Shown: positions 23,678 through 34,997, counted from the first letter of the stretch. The stretch: 64,000 nt of DNA from Lepus europaeus (GCF_033115175.1 NC_084838.1:91415968-91479967), one strand, 5' to 3'. The notes: generated from the letters alone by a model not told the origin. A program made the numbers and translations.

Positions 23678-23972
23678 TTGTAAATGTTTACGTTTATGTA
23701 TTTGAAAGGCAGAGCAATCCACTGGTTCACTCCTCAGATTCCCACAACATCCAGAGGCTAGATCAGGCTGCACCAGGAGCCTGAAACTCCACCCGGATCT
23801 CCCCCATCAGTGGCAGGGACCCAAGCACTGGAACCATCCTCGGCTGCCTACCAGCTTGTGCACGAGAAGGGAGCTGAATGGAGGCAGAGGCGGGACTTGA
23901 ACCCAGGTGCTTCAGTGCGGTAGGAAGACGTCCCAAAGTGCAGCTTTACCTGCTGTACCACAACCCCGCCCT
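23678..23972 (-). mobile_element. old, diverged C-SINE
   Basis: TTTATGTATTTGAAAGGCAG tail, CACTGGTTCACTCCTCAGA, GGGACTTGAACCCAGGTGCT and TGCTGTACCACAACCCCGCC identify a diverged copy immediately before a second minus-strand SINE. Confidence 0.8.
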
Positions 23973-23981
23973 GCCTGTGTC

Positions 23982-24305
23982 TTTTTTTTTTTTTTTAATA
24001 TTCATTTATTTACTTGAGAGGCATAGTTACAGACAGAGAGAGGGAGAGACAGAGAGAGAGAGGTCTTCCATCTGCTGGTTCACTCCCCGAATCACCACAA
24101 CAGCAGAGCTGGGCTGATCTGAAGCCAGGAGCCAGGAGCTTCTTTCGGGCCTCCCACTCGCGTGCAGAGGCCCAAGGACTTGGACCATCTTCCACTGCTT
24201 TCCCAGGCCACAGCAGAGAGCAGGATCGGAAGAGGAGCAGCTGGAACTCAACCCGGCGGCCATTTGGGATGCCAGCGCCACTCCCCCTCCAACTCCGCCA
24301 CTGCC
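23982..24305 (-). mobile_element. C-SINE with altered 5' head
   Basis: Begins with a T-run and ATTCATTTATTTACTTGAGA. The body is close to consensus through GGCCCAAGGACTTGGACCAT, but beyond about 24275 the tRNA-like head is replaced by unrelated CT-rich sequence, so the 5' end is truncated or degraded. Confidence 0.86.
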
Positions 24306-24394
24306 TGAAAGAAACCATAGGCCCAGAGATGAACAAAGAGGCAGCAGGGAGTGTGGCATGTGCAGTTAACTCCAGGTCTGGAGGTTTGTAGCTC

Positions 24395-24510
24395 TAACTC
24401 AAGGCCTGACACTGCCAGCTGGCCTTGACCTTCGGCCTGATTGTTCATTTCCCTGAACGTCATTTCCTTGTTAGTCAACGGAATAGCAGACAGAGGTGCC
24501 TACCTTCCAG
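24395..24510 (+). repeat. MIR-like fragment
   Basis: GGCCTTGACCTTCGGCCTGA, TTCATTTCCCTGAACGTCAT and GGTGCCTACCTTCC are in MIR order. Confidence 0.5.
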
Positions 24511-25406
24511 GGATGGGAGCAAAGCGCAGAGCGATTCCCCCCAAATTCCCAGCAGCCCAGGAAGGACTCCACTGGCTGCGCAGATGGCATTGTGAGAGGA
24601 GGGTGGCCCGGGGCCGGGGGTGGGGCCCCGTGTGTGGCAGGGGCTTGGTGTGCTGAACAACCCTCACCTGGCTCTGGGCACACACCTGCCCTGGCTGGGA
24701 CGTCCCAGCTTCCACGCTCTCAGCTTGCCCACAGGGCCCACCCACAAGCAAGGAAAGGCCACGGCAGAGCCGCCCAGCCTGCCAGGAACGAGTCCTCCTT
24801 CCCCCATTTCCACGAGAGCAGAACTAGCAGGATCCGTGGCCAGGGCAGGAGGAGGAGCCAGGCAGCGGCTGCTTGCAGCTCTGTGCTCACAGCTCAGGGC
24901 AGAGGCTGACTGCTGGGCAGCCCGGCTCAGGTCTGGGCTGGCAGGGGTCTCTCCTGCCGGAGTTTCCAATTTGCACCCAGTGGGGCCCATGCCTGGTGGC
25001 AAATCAACGCCACGGCCCCGTGAGAACCCCAGAGGGGCCGCGTCATTCTCTGCGTGAAGAGGAGGGGATGGTTTTTTCCACTTCGCAATGCACTCGGCCC
25101 ACCTGGCTCCTGCTTTTTCCAGCAGGCTCAGTACAAACTGCTTGTTGCCCGTCCTTGGAAGATCCTGGTCCTTCAGATGTGCTGTGAGGCCTGCCCCAGA
25201 CACCCGCAGGGCTTCCCGTGTGCCCAGCCCAGTGCTCACCCCGGAACTCACCACAGCGAAATGCAGATCCCGTGGGTGGGGCCTCAGGGAGGCTGCCCAG
25301 AACAGCAACCTGGGTCCAGGATAAGGAGACAGAGGCAGGAGACGCAACAGTGTCATTTGTTAAAGGAGCCAAGTGGGAAGCACGACAATTCTGAGCATGA
25401 CAATCC
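24511..25406. other. intergenic gap, nothing recognised
   Basis: No repeat or exon seen; frames are composition artefacts. Confidence 0.6.
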
Positions 25407-25693
25407 TGGGGTTGGTTTGGCACAGAGGTTAAGACACCACTGGGGACGCCTACATTCCATGTTGGGGTGCCTGCTTTGAGTCCCAGCTCCTCTGCTTCTG
25501 ATCCAGCTCCCTACGAAGGTGCACCCGGGAGGCAGTAGGTGATGGCTCGGGTACCAGAACAGTACCTAGGACCCTGATGGAATTCTAGGCCCCTGGCTTT
25601 GTCCTGGCTCAGCCCTCGCTGTTTTGGGCATTTGGGGAGTGAATCGGTGTGTAAAAGATCTGTCTTTAAAGTGAAATGAAAAATAAATAAATA
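25407..25693 (+). mobile_element. old C-SINE
   Basis: GGGGTTGGTTTGGCACAGAG head, TTTGAGTCCCAGCTCCTCTG, TTTGGGGAGTGAATCGGTGT and an AAATAAATAAATAG tail; diverged internally. It is followed almost directly by another copy. Confidence 0.82.
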
Positions 25694-25706
25694 GTAGCAT
25701 AAAGTG

Positions 25707-26018
25707 AGGATCTGCATTATGGTACAACAGGCTAAGCTGCCACCTTCGACGCCGGCATCCCATATGAGGGTCAGTTAGAGTCCCAGCTGCTCCACTTCTG
25801 ATCCAGCTCCATGCTAGTGTGCCTGAGGAAGCAGCTGAATATGGCCCAAGTGCTTGGGTTCCTGCACCCATATGGGTGACCCAGAGAAAGCTCCTGGCTC
25901 CTGGCTTCAGCCTGGCCCATCCCCGGCCATTGCAGCCATTTGGGGAGATCTCTCTCTCTCTCTCTCTCCCCCAACTCTGCCTTTCAGATAAATAAAACAA
26001 GCCAAAAAAAAAAAAAAA
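25707..26018 (+). mobile_element. C-SINE
   Basis: TGCATTATGGTACAACAGGC head, GCCGGCATCCCATATGAGG, TTAGAGTCCCAGCTGCTCCA, (TC)n and an A-rich tail ending near 26018. Confidence 0.88.
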
Positions 26019-26854
26019 GTGCAGTGTATACAGTCGATGCTCATATCCATGGCAATCACGTTCTGCAGGACTGCCGGAAGCAGCGCATCAGTGAAAATGG
26101 AATCATTGTTCTCAGAGGCGGGCACTTCCCGAGCCGTCTGAGGCACTGACCAGGGAATTCCCTGCCCTCTCTCTGGAGGTGCTGTCATTTCACTTTCGCA
26201 CAACTCACAGCCAACAGTCTCATCAACTTCCTCTAAGGCGCCCTTTCTCCCCAGGGCGCGTCTCAGCCTCCACGGGCTTCAGTGCCACGCCCGGGGCCGT
26301 CCTAACCAGGGAGATCACCAAGCAAAAACGCGAAAACGCTGAAAGATCGGCGCTACCTAGGACACTAAAGATTAACAATCCAATGGAGGACTGCACAAGT
26401 GATGTCAGTCTAAGACTAACAGGAAGAGAGTCCAGGTGACTCCTAAACGTGAACAAGGTGCCACTCTGCTCCTGAAAAGGAAATTGCCAATTAAAAGCAC
26501 AACAGGAGCCCTCGTGAGGGCACGTTCCGCCTCCTGGATCAGCAAAAATGAGGTCTGGATGTGCCCTGAGAGCCCTGGCCAGGGACAGACTCTCCCTGCC
26601 TTGCTGCAGGCCAGCAACCACCTGCTCCTATTGTCGAAAGCCACAAAAGCAGTTTTGTCTTCACCGGGCAAGCCCACCCCCAAGGGTTCGCAGAGAATAT
26701 GTACCTGCGCATTTCCACCCAAGGGCTCAAGGGCAGAGCACCTCCCCACAGAGGCCCTGCCTTTCGCTCTGCTTCGTACATCGCCTCTCCCCCACCCGCT
26801 GTCTTGAGTTCTGTGCGCAGGGCTGGCAGTATCTCCACATCTCACATCTGGTGG
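26019..26854. other. intergenic gap, possible old repeat
   Basis: The part 26025-26110 (ATCACGTTCTGCAGGACTGC, CATCAGTGAAAATGGAATCA) has the look of an old transposon end, but I cannot assign it. The rest is unique-looking. Confidence 0.4.
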
Positions 26855-27215
26855 GCTGGTGACTTGGTCTATTTTTGCTATCACAAAATACTAAGAGCAG
26901 AAAATCTCCAAAGAAGAGAGGGTTATTGGGCCCACGGTTCTGCGGGCTGGGAAGTCCAAGAGCACAGCACTGGCACCTGCTGGGTCTGCTGAGGGCCCCC
27001 TGCTGTATCAGGATGTGGTGGCCATATAGTGAAGCTGATCCCTCAGCAACCCACCCACCCTGTCACTCACTCATCCACACATAGATCAGCCCATTCCTGA
27101 AGGCAGAGCCCTCGTGACCCCACCACAACCCAAAGGGCTCACCTCTCAATACCGCTGAGTTATGGACCAAGCTTCCGCCACGTGGACTTCCGGGGGACAC
27201 ATTCAGACCAAGCAT
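26855..27215. mobile_element. degenerate interspersed repeat, family not named
   Basis: ATCACAAAATACTAAGAGCA, CGGTTCTGCGGGCTGGGAAG and GGGACACATTCAGACCAAGC resemble a common mammalian repeat (a stretch with CACAGTTCTGGAGGCTGG). I recognise the pattern but cannot assign the family from memory. Confidence 0.5.
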
Positions 27216-27805
27216 CTGGGGAGTCAGGCTCCTGGCATCCGATTCATGGAGGGGACCGACACCCAGGCCTCCAGCAGCCCCACGCTGGGGTCTCCAGTGG
27301 GGTCCTAGGCCCAAGCACATGGCACATGGCAGTGGCCAAGAGGAGCCCGGTGAGCCGGTACCAGGAAGGACAGGTCGCAGGTCTAAGCTTTCTCACAGAG
27401 AGGGCATGACCCCCTCCGGCTATGCTGAAGACCCTGTGGGTCCACATTCCTAACACAGACAACTTTCCTGGCACCCAACCCCACAGTCTGTCCTGAACAT
27501 CCATCACAGGATATGTCGCCCTCCAGCATCCCACAGGGACTGAGCAGCAGCCCCTGGGCTGGGAAGATCCAGGCACCTGGATGACCCCATACAGTAGGAA
27601 CTCTGACTCTGCAAGCTGACATCACATGCTGGCCCCGGGGAGCAAGCTATGAAGTTAGGCTGCTCCAGGGGCCCAGTGGGCAGGCGGGGCTCCCCACACA
27701 GCACCTCCTCCATATTCCCCCTGCCCCCGCCCCAGTCACCAAAACAGGATGAGCTGTGTTGTTTGTTTTTGTTTTCCTCAACTTTTATTTAGAAAGGTTT
27801 CAACT
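27216..27805. other. intergenic gap, nothing recognised
   Basis: Unique-looking sequence between an unassigned repeat and a truncated SINE. Confidence 0.6.
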
Positions 27806-28015
27806 GGGGCCGGCATGGTGGCGTAGTTGGTAAAGCCGCCAACTGCAGTGCCGGCAACCCATATGGGCGCTGGTTTGAGTCCTGGCTGTTCCACTTCTGA
27901 TCCAACTCTCTGCCATGGCCTGGGAAAGCGGTAGAAGATGGCCCAAGTCCTTGGGCCCCTGCACCCGCGTGGGAGACCCAGAGGAAGCTCCTGGCTCCTG
28001 GCTTCAGATTTGAGC
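27806..28015 (+). mobile_element. C-SINE, 3'-truncated
   Basis: Head GGGGCCGGCATGGTGGCGTA through GGCTCCTGGCTTCAGA is near consensus. The CTCTCT/A-tail portion is missing and unique sequence begins by about 28015. An opposite-strand copy lies about 120 bases downstream. Confidence 0.88.
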
Positions 28016-28136
28016 TCTCTCTGGCACATGTGGATGGCCGGCCACAGCTGTGCCGGAGCTGCACCAGAGGCTCCGCACTGGGCTTTGGCTGTAAAACTTG
28101 CCCAAGGCCCAAGAGAGGCTGTGAGAATCTCTTACT

Positions 28137-28481
28137 TATTATTATTATCATTAATTTTTTAATTTTTTTATTTAAAAGGCAGAGTTACAGAGAAAGAGGG
28201 AGAGACAGAGAGAGATCTTCTAATCAGCTGGTTTACTCCCAAAAAAATCCGGCAATGTACCAGGGCTGAGCCAATCCAAAGCCAGGAGTCTGGAGCTCCA
28301 TCCAGGTCCCCCACCTGGGTGACAGGGGCCCAGGTACTTGGCCCATATTTCGCTTGTTCTCCCAGGCACGTTAGCAGGAAGCTGAATTGGAAGCAGAGCA
28401 GCCAGGGCTTGAACCTGTGCTCCGATATGGTATGCCAGCATCTCAAACGGTGCCTTACACACCGCGCCACAATGCTGACCC
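28137..28481 (-). mobile_element. C-SINE, diverged
   Basis: TTTTTATTTAAAAGGCAGAG tail side, GAGATCTTCTAATCAGCTGG, GGGCTTGAACCTGTGCTCCG (B-box region) and CCGCGCCACAATGCTGACCC head. Confidence 0.85.
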
Positions 28482-28789
28482 CTACTGTTAAAACATCATA
28501 GCCACATGGTTCAAAGACAGAAAGCCCAGAAAGGTAAAAGAAATTCTGTCTCAGCGTCTCCAGATTCTGGAGTCTGCACGAAAGCGAGGGGGCAGGTGCT
28601 CAGTCCGCACCTCTGCTGAGGGAGGAACCTCTGCTGGCGCTCACTTCCCAGCCTGCTGCCTCGCTTCTGAGATCTGCTCCAGCCCACCGGGAACTCCCCG
28701 GCTCTTTCTGACGGACGGCCGTGCAGCATTCCGCTATGGGAAGAGACTGCGGTTTAGGGGACCAGCTTGTTCCACGGCACAAACAGGGC

Positions 28790-28985
28790 TACAGCCAGTT
28801 TGTGATGGGCTCAGGAGGAGCCCATCTGCGGGGCGAATTCCCAGAAGTGGGATTACTGGGTTGAAAAGTGCATGCATTCGTAATTTTCACAGATTCTGAC
28901 AATTTGCCCTCACGAGAGGTTACACCAATTCACACTCCCGCCGGCAAGGCAGGGAGCGTCTATCCCTGCAGCCTCACCCACAGAG
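28790..28985 (-). mobile_element. degenerate LINE-1 fragment
   Basis: CCCAGAAGTGGGATTACTGG, GACAATTTGCCCTCACGAGA and CACCAATTCACACTCCCGCC are reverse-complement LINE-1 words. Confidence 0.78.
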
Positions 28986-29730
28986 CATTCATTAATTGTC
29001 TCCAGGACTAGGAGAAGGGTGCCAATTTCCGGGTCCCTCGTTAGGAGCCAGGCTCAGCCTCCCCCCCACCACGGCAGGGCCGTTCCTATGTCTCTGTTCC
29101 GCCATCGGCCACTCAGGGGCCGGCGTTGTCCCGCTCACTGTCAGCTCTGGGCTCCAGGGGGCGTGTTGGGAGTGGAGACCCCTGGACGAGGTGTGGCAGC
29201 AGCCTCTGAGCCCACACAGGAAGCAATGTGGATGGGACATCTTTACAGAGAGTGACAGCAGGCTTTGTGCCCAGACTGGCACATCCTCCAGCCGGGCCAC
29301 CTCTGCGTCTGTGAAGTGGGAACAATGTCGCCCCCTCCCCCGCCAACAGGCTGCAGGAGGGGTCACACAGGGCCACACAAAGGCTCTGTGGTGGTCTCTG
29401 CATCGTCGCTCCTCCAAGGTAAAAGGTGAGACCTGGGGTTCAAGAGCCTCACCCCAGCCCCCAGGCCAGCCCATGACACATCTGGGCCCCTCTGCCTGTC
29501 CCTGCCACCCTGTCACTGCAGCCATCTCAGGATGCTGAGCAGCCTAGGGGCTGGCTGGGACCTTGGACCCAAGACCCTTCCTGCTCCCACCCCCCTCGTA
29601 ACACCAGCTCGTCCACTTAATACCTCCCTCAGTTCCCGTGTGACTGGTGGTGAGGTCTCCACGGCCAGGAGAGGTCCCTGCGACCTGTGACCATTTGCAT
29701 GTGCTCCTCGTCCTGCCTGAAACTGCTCTC
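28986..29730. other. intergenic gap, weak MIR trace
   Basis: GCGTCTGTGAAGTGGGAACA near 29305 may be MIR; otherwise nothing. Confidence 0.45.
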
Positions 29731-29743
29731 AAAGTGCCACCAT

Positions 29744-30075
29744 CGGGGCCAGCGCTGTGGCGCAGTGGGGTTAACAACCTGGCCTGAGGCATCAGCATCC
29801 CATATGGGAGCCGGTTCTAGTCCAGGCTGCTCCTCTTCCGATCCAGCTCTCTGCTGTGGCCTGGGAGAGCAGTAGAAGATGGCCCAAGTCCTTGGGCCCC
29901 TGCAACCACGTGGGAGACCCAGAGGAGGCTCCTGGCTTCGGATCGGCATAGCTCCAGCTGATGAGGCCAGTTGGGGAGTGAACCATCGGATGGAAGATCT
30001 CTCTCTCTCTGCCTCTCCTTTCTCTATGTAACTCTGACTTTCAAATAAATGAATTAATCTTTAAAAAAGAAAAAA
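29744..30075 (+). mobile_element. C-SINE, full length, with TSD
   Basis: GGGGCCAGCGCTGTGGCGCA to CAAATAAATGAATTAATC and an A-run. Duplications AAAGTGCCACCAT (29731-29743) and AAAGTGCCACCGT (30076-30088). Confidence 0.93.
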
Positions 30076-30088
30076 AAAGTGCCACCGT

Positions 30089-31284
30089 CTTCTGGCCCAC
30101 AGCAGGGCCTCAAGGGCAGGAGCTGCATCAAGCGGGAGACGTCCCCCTCCAGTCCTGCTGAGTGGGGCTCAGCCAGCCCTGCAGGTGGCCCCTGCCCCCA
30201 AGGCAGGAGCAGGCAGGAACCTGGGCATGCTCCCCCAGCCCTGGGAGCATGGCCGCCCAGCCACACCCACCTGAGGGCAAGATGCCATAGGCTAGGGGGC
30301 TGCTGGGCCTGGGTTTCCCACCTGTAAGTGGCATCGTGGCACTGCCTGCCTGACAGGCCACAGAGGGGACCAAGGGGACATCTGTAGGGCTGGGAGCCAG
30401 CAGCTTAGGCCAGGAAGTGGAAGACCCACTACTGTGGCTCTGTGCTGCCAGGACCTGGCTGTGTGGGTCTCACCCTGTACCCTGGTCAGCAGGGGACACT
30501 GGACCCCCACCTTGTAGCCAGGGTCCCTTGTTGGCCCTATGATCCCAGGGGAGCTAAAATGACTTGGTATTTAGTCCAGGCTGGGTCCCTGCTGGCCACA
30601 GCCTCATCACACTGGTCACCAGGCACCCCCCAAGAGGCCCACTCCCAGGCAGGGATCAGCAGGGGCCCCAGACCCGCCCCCAGTCCTGGCATGTGGAGAC
30701 CAGAGGTCCTCCCCCAACAGGGACTGGTGACTATGGACACGCATGGGGGTCCAAGGCCTTCATGGGTGTCCCAAGGGTCACAGCTGCATCTGGAGCCAGC
30801 CCAGCTCCCTGGTTCACAGATCCTGCCATTCACAAAGCACCTGCACTCCTTGGGGGCCCTAAAGGAGGGGGGCATTATGGTCCCTTTTGGGGAAGATGCC
30901 CACTGCCCAGGGGCAGCCCCAGGGACTCTGAGCCCACCAGCTCCCATCAGCTGGCTCAGACACAGCCAAGGCCTCCATTCCTGTGACCTTACAAGGCCAC
31001 CAACAGCCCTCACAAAGGCCCAGTGAGTGTCCTTGGGGCAAGAGTGGAGACTCCGATGTGGCCCCAGATAGGCCCCACAACCCCTCCCCAGCCTCCCTCC
31101 CCATCAGCAACGCAGGAAGGAGAATGTGTGGATGGACACGTTGTCTATTCCAAGGACCAGAAGTGAGAAGGGGAAGAGAAGCAGGGAGGGAGGGAAGAAT
31201 GACAGACAAGAGGAGAAAAGGACAAGACAAGGTAAGCAGTAGCCAGCCCCCGTGGCCTGGAGTCCTGCAGCCGTACACTCAGGG
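30089..31284. other. intergenic gap with a homopurine stretch
   Basis: GC-rich unique-looking sequence. Only the polypurine run near 31.2 kb stands out. Confidence 0.55.
31157..31232. repeat. homopurine stretch
   Basis: GAAGTGAGAAGGGGAAGAGA and GCAGGGAGGGAGGGAAG continue as nearly pure A/G for about 75 bases. Confidence 0.85.
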
Positions 31285-31495
31285 AAAACCTTGCCTCTGT
31301 ACTGAACACGTACAGACCTTCTGCTCATTGTGCCCCAAACAACACATGTATATAGTATTTACGCTGACTTATAAATCATCTGTATAGGTTACACAATTAG
31401 TATGCCTGCTTATGTAAGGAACGCGAGCATCTGTGGATTTCGGTATCTGCTGGAGTCCTGGGACCCATCGCCCTCAGTACCCAGAGGGGACTGAG
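31285..31495 (-). mobile_element. MER2-like (Tigger/pogo) DNA transposon remnant
   Basis: TGTACTGAACACGTACAGAC, TATACAGTATTT-like GTATATAGTATTTACGC, GGATTTCGGTATCTGCTGG and GACCCATCGCCCTCAGTACC match MER2 read from its far end. It is a non-autonomous, non-coding element; the terminal inverted repeat is degraded. Confidence 0.72.
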
Positions 31496-31667
31496 GACAT
31501 TAAGGACATGAAGTAGGAGTCAGCTCTGAGTCCCTGGGCGCCTCTCTGAGCTCCCTTTCTGGATCTGCAAGGCGGGACAGAAATTGCAGAGGAAAAATTC
31601 AGTCGTTTGTCCTGATTCCAAGCACCTGGAGCTCCCAGACATGGAGACTTTTTAAGCAGCTCATCCT

Positions 31668-31973
31668 GGGGCCAGCATGTTGGGCTGCCACTTTCCACAC
31701 CAGCATCCCATAGGGCTGCTGGTTCATGTCCTGGCTGCTCCACTTCCTATCCAGCTCCCTGCTCATGCACCCAAGAAAGCAGCAGAGGATGGCCCAAGTC
31801 CTTGGGCCCCTGTACCCTGAGGGAGACCTGGAAGAAGCTCCTGGCTCCTGGCTTCAGATCAGCTTAGCCCTGGCCATTGTGGCTACCTGGAGAGTGAACC
31901 AGTGGACAGAAGACTTCTTTCTATAACCCTGACTTTCAAATAAATAAATAAATCTTTTAGGAAAAAAAAAAAA
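31668..31973 (+). mobile_element. C-SINE, diverged head
   Basis: GGGGCCAGCATGTTGGGCTG head, CTGGTTCATGTCCTGGCTGC, CCATTGTGGCTACCTGGAGA and AAATAAATAAATAAATC tail. The A-tail passes into a GAGAGAGA stretch. Confidence 0.88.
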
Positions 31974-32539
31974 GAGAGAGAGAGGCTCATGCCACAGTGG
32001 GACGCTTGGCGCTGTCCTGGGGTCCTGGGGCCCTGGGTCTAGTGGGGCCTCATCAGTTCTGCAGGGCCTCTCCCTGGCCACAAGGCAACACCGTTGAAAG
32101 GTTGCACTTTGGGCAGGTTCTGAGCCAGGGCTTTAATCCCAACAAATCTACTGCTCTACGCTGAGATGCTGCTGCAGCTTTGGGGCTGGTTGAAAATGGT
32201 GAGTGACACAAAAAGCCAGCCTGGTGTGGTCCAGCCTGCCCACTCCCCCCAGCCCTGACAAGCGGCTGCCTCGCTGTGCACACGGCCGCTCTGCCTGCAG
32301 GACTGTCTCCGGCAGCCGCCCCGGGACTGGGGATGGCACCATGCCAGCTGTGTCCCCAGACACACTCCTGCCCGCCAGTCACAGCCCAGAGAGAGAGCCC
32401 AGGCACAGTGAACAAGCACTTGACTTTGATAGAAAGCTGGCTGCGTGTGGAAGTGGAGCCGAGAGGGGTGGGGACCGGCTCCCAGCCAGTGTGTTTTCAC
32501 ACTGACCCACAAAGTCCTGTGCAAAGGGAGACACAGATC
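31974..32539. other. intergenic gap, nothing recognised
   Basis: No repeat or exon identified between the SINE tail and the LINE-1 remnant. Confidence 0.55.
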
Positions 32540-32768
32540 ACCCACCATGAAACCCACCTTCTAACACCTGTATCTCAGCCGTGTTAGCACACGGCCGTCA
32601 CCACCACCAAAGCCCAGGGTGCTTTCATGTCCCCGAGAGACCCCATCTCCACGAACAGTCACTCCCCCCGCCCCTCCCCGGGCCCCGGGGATAACCCCTC
32701 TCTAGCTTCCCACTCTGGACATTTCCTATAGACAGACTCACACAACATGGGGCCTTTGGTTTCTGCCT
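32540..32768 (-). mobile_element. LINE-1 remnant, left part of an interrupted copy
   Basis: CCGTCACCACCACCAAAGCC, CCACGAACAGTCACTCCCCC and GGACATTTCCTATAGACAGA match a GC-shifted LINE-1 3' region. A C-SINE follows and the LINE-1 continues after it. Confidence 0.68.
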
Positions 32769-33060
32769 TCTATTTATTTACTTGAAAGACAGAGTAACTG
32801 AGAGACAGAGAAAGACACCAGTGTTCCATCCACTGGCTCACTCTCCAAATGGCCACAATAGCCAGGGCTGAGCCAGGCTGAAGCCAGGACCCGGAAACTC
32901 TATCCTCCTCTCCCACATGGGTGGCAGAGGCCCAAGCACTCGGGCCATCACTCAGCAGGGAGCTGGATCAGAAGTGGAGGAGCCGGGACCCGAGCTGCCA
33001 CTATGGTGTGAGATGTCGCATCACCAAGCAGCGGCTTAGACTGCCGCACCCCAGCACTGC
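32769..33060 (-). mobile_element. C-SINE nested in a LINE-1 remnant
   Basis: CTATTTATTTACTTGAAAGA tail side to GACTGCCGCACCCCAGCACT at the head. LINE-1-like sequence runs up to it on the left and resumes on the right, so this SINE inserted into an older LINE-1. Confidence 0.85.
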
Positions 33061-33535
33061 CCTCCTGGCTCCTTTCATCGACCCCGTTTCCCAGGTTCGT
33101 CCAGCTTCAGCCTCTCTTGGTATGAGCGACGCTGCACTGGACACGCCGTGCTCTGTTCACCCACTGGCTAGTCGCAGGTTATCTGAGCCGTTTCCACTTC
33201 TTGGCGATTATGATCCAGCCGCTGTCAACATTCCCGTGCATGGTTTTGCACGCACCTCGGCGAGACCACGGAGTCTAGGCGATTCTGAGCTTGAGGAGCC
33301 CCCACGTGGTTGCTCACAGCAGCTGCACCCTGCCACCTCCCCCTCCAAGCAGTGGGCAAGGGTTGCTAGTGTCGCCCCCCCATGTGACAGCACTTGCTTT
33401 TAAAAATTTCCAGCCATGCAGCTGAGTGGGGCATGCCGTGGTTCTGATTTGTTTTTCCCAATGACCAGGGACGTCGGGCACTTCCCCTGTGCTTGTCGTC
33501 CGTTTGTCCCTCTGCTTTGAAGACACTATCGAATC
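33061..33535 (-). mobile_element. LINE-1 remnant, right part of an interrupted copy
   Basis: Continues the same reverse-complement LINE-1: TTCGTCCAGCTTCAGCCTCT, CCACTTCTTGGCGATTATGA, CAACATTCCCGTGCATGGTT, TGGTTCTGATTTGTTTTTCC. Many A/T to G/C changes compared with consensus. Confidence 0.75.
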
Positions 33536-33604
33536 GAGTTGTTTGTTTTACTGTTTTTGGCTTTAGGAGTCCTTGGTACACACAGGGACTCAGAAATAAA
33601 AGGC

Positions 33605-33870
33605 AAGTTTGGGGTGGGCGGTTCACCTGCAGGTAAGATGCTGGCGAGGACGTCCGTGGCCCACGGGCGGAGCACCTGGATGTCAGTCCCCACTCTGGAT
33701 TCCAGCTTCTTGCCAGTGCAGACCCTGGGAAGCTGCAGGTGACAGCTCAAGTGGCTGGGTCCCTGCCACCCCCAGAGAGGACCCAACCCAAAAGCCTGGG
33801 CTGTTGTGGCATTAGATGGGAGCTCTCTCTGTCAACGTGTCTGTCTGCCTCTGCCTCTCAAAACAGGAAG
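33605..33870 (+). mobile_element. old C-SINE-related fragment
   Basis: Diverged copy recognised from GATGTCAGTCCCCACTCTGG, CTTCTTGCCAGTGCAGACCC, GGCTGTTGTGGCATTAGATG and CTCTGCCTCTCAAA. Borders are uncertain; another copy starts 15 bases later. Confidence 0.6.
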
Positions 33871-33884
33871 AAAAGAAACAAGGA

Positions 33885-34150
33885 GGGGCCGGCATTGTGA
33901 CGCAGCATGGCTGTGTCTCTTCCAACCCAGCGCCCTGCTAACGCACCTGGGGAAAGCAGTGGAGGACGGCCCAAGTGCTGGGGCCCCTGCACCTGTGCGC
34001 AAGACCCGGATGGAGTTCTAGGCTTCTAGCCTTGCCCTGACCCAGCCCTGGCTGTTGTGGCCACTTGGGGGTGAACTAACAGGAAGATTTCTCTCCCCCC
34101 GCCCCTGTAATTCTGCCTTTCCAATAAATAAATCTTTTAAAAAAAAAACA
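33885..34150 (+). mobile_element. C-SINE with internal deletion
   Basis: GGGGCCGGCATTGTGACGCA head, then a jump over part of the tRNA-like region to TTCCAACCCAGCGCCCTGCT, and a tail TTTCCAATAAATAAATC plus A-run. Confidence 0.84.
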
Positions 34151-34359
34151 AAAAGGAGGTACCTGGATATTTCTTTTTGTTTTTACTTAGCAAAACAGGG
34201 TAAGAAGCATTTTTGGAATCTCTGCATAATTTTTCCTAACGCACATCTCCCATGAACTTTCTGGAGACTCCTGGTGTGACCAATAGGCCTCTCTCCTCCG
34301 ATTCTGAAAAGTGCTGAACTCCCAGGAGTTTGCTGGCTGCTCGAGCCTCACAGCTCTGT

Positions 34360-34610
34360 CCGCGTTCAGCGGCCCTGGCGCCGTCCCCGGTTGCTCCGTT
34401 CCCTCCCCGCGCCACCATGGGCCTCAGAGCCGGTGCGCAGCGGCCCCTGCTGGCGGCCGCGGGCACTGCCGCCCCTGCAGCCCGTTCCAAGGCCTGGAGG
34501 CCGGTGTCCCCGCGGCTGGCCACCTGCCTGGCTCCCCTCGCCCCCGGCATGTGCACCTGAGTCCCATCCCCGACACGACTGCCGGAGGGCAGAGCTCGCG
34601 GTAAAGATTC
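34360..34610 (+). other. small CpG-rich patch with a short ATG frame
   Basis: CpG and GC rise locally between two SINE clusters. A GCCACC-ATG-G start (the ATG at about 34417) opens a 47-codon frame, MGLRAGAQRP..., ending TGA at about 34560. I do not recognise it. It may be a fragment of a retrocopy, an orphan CpG island or a chance feature. Confidence 0.3.
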
Positions 34611-34997
34611 TCGCCCCTTTACTAAATGGGGCCGCAGGGGCAGCAGCCATTCAGCCAATCTTGGCGCAGGAGGACACACCGTGGGCTTTGTGGGACAGAC
34701 CCAGTGGATACGCCCATCAGGGGGCCACGTGGCTGCAGCCTGGAGTGACAGCAGGGAGGGGAAGAGGAATTGGGGGGGGGGGTGCTGCCCTGCCCGTGAA
34801 CAGAGAGGCACAATGAACCGAGGCCCACAGGGGTTCTGAAAGACAGCAGAGACACAGGCCATCAGTGCCGGTGGCCACCCACATGGGGCGGAAGGGACGG
34901 GTATGACGGGTAGGCACACGGATGCAGACCTTGTAAAGCTGATGGTGGGGAGTCGCACAACCCTGAGGATATGCTGCAGACCACCGACCTGGTCTCC

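Noticed and set aside
23364..23705. Open frame with an 11-residue repeat (GEKLKGGEAGR-like)
   Set aside because: A by-product of the 33-bp minisatellite; both strands are open and no flanking gene structure exists.
34236..34958. A 240-codon minus-strand frame over the CpG patch
   Set aside because: No recognisable protein; high GC suppresses stops.
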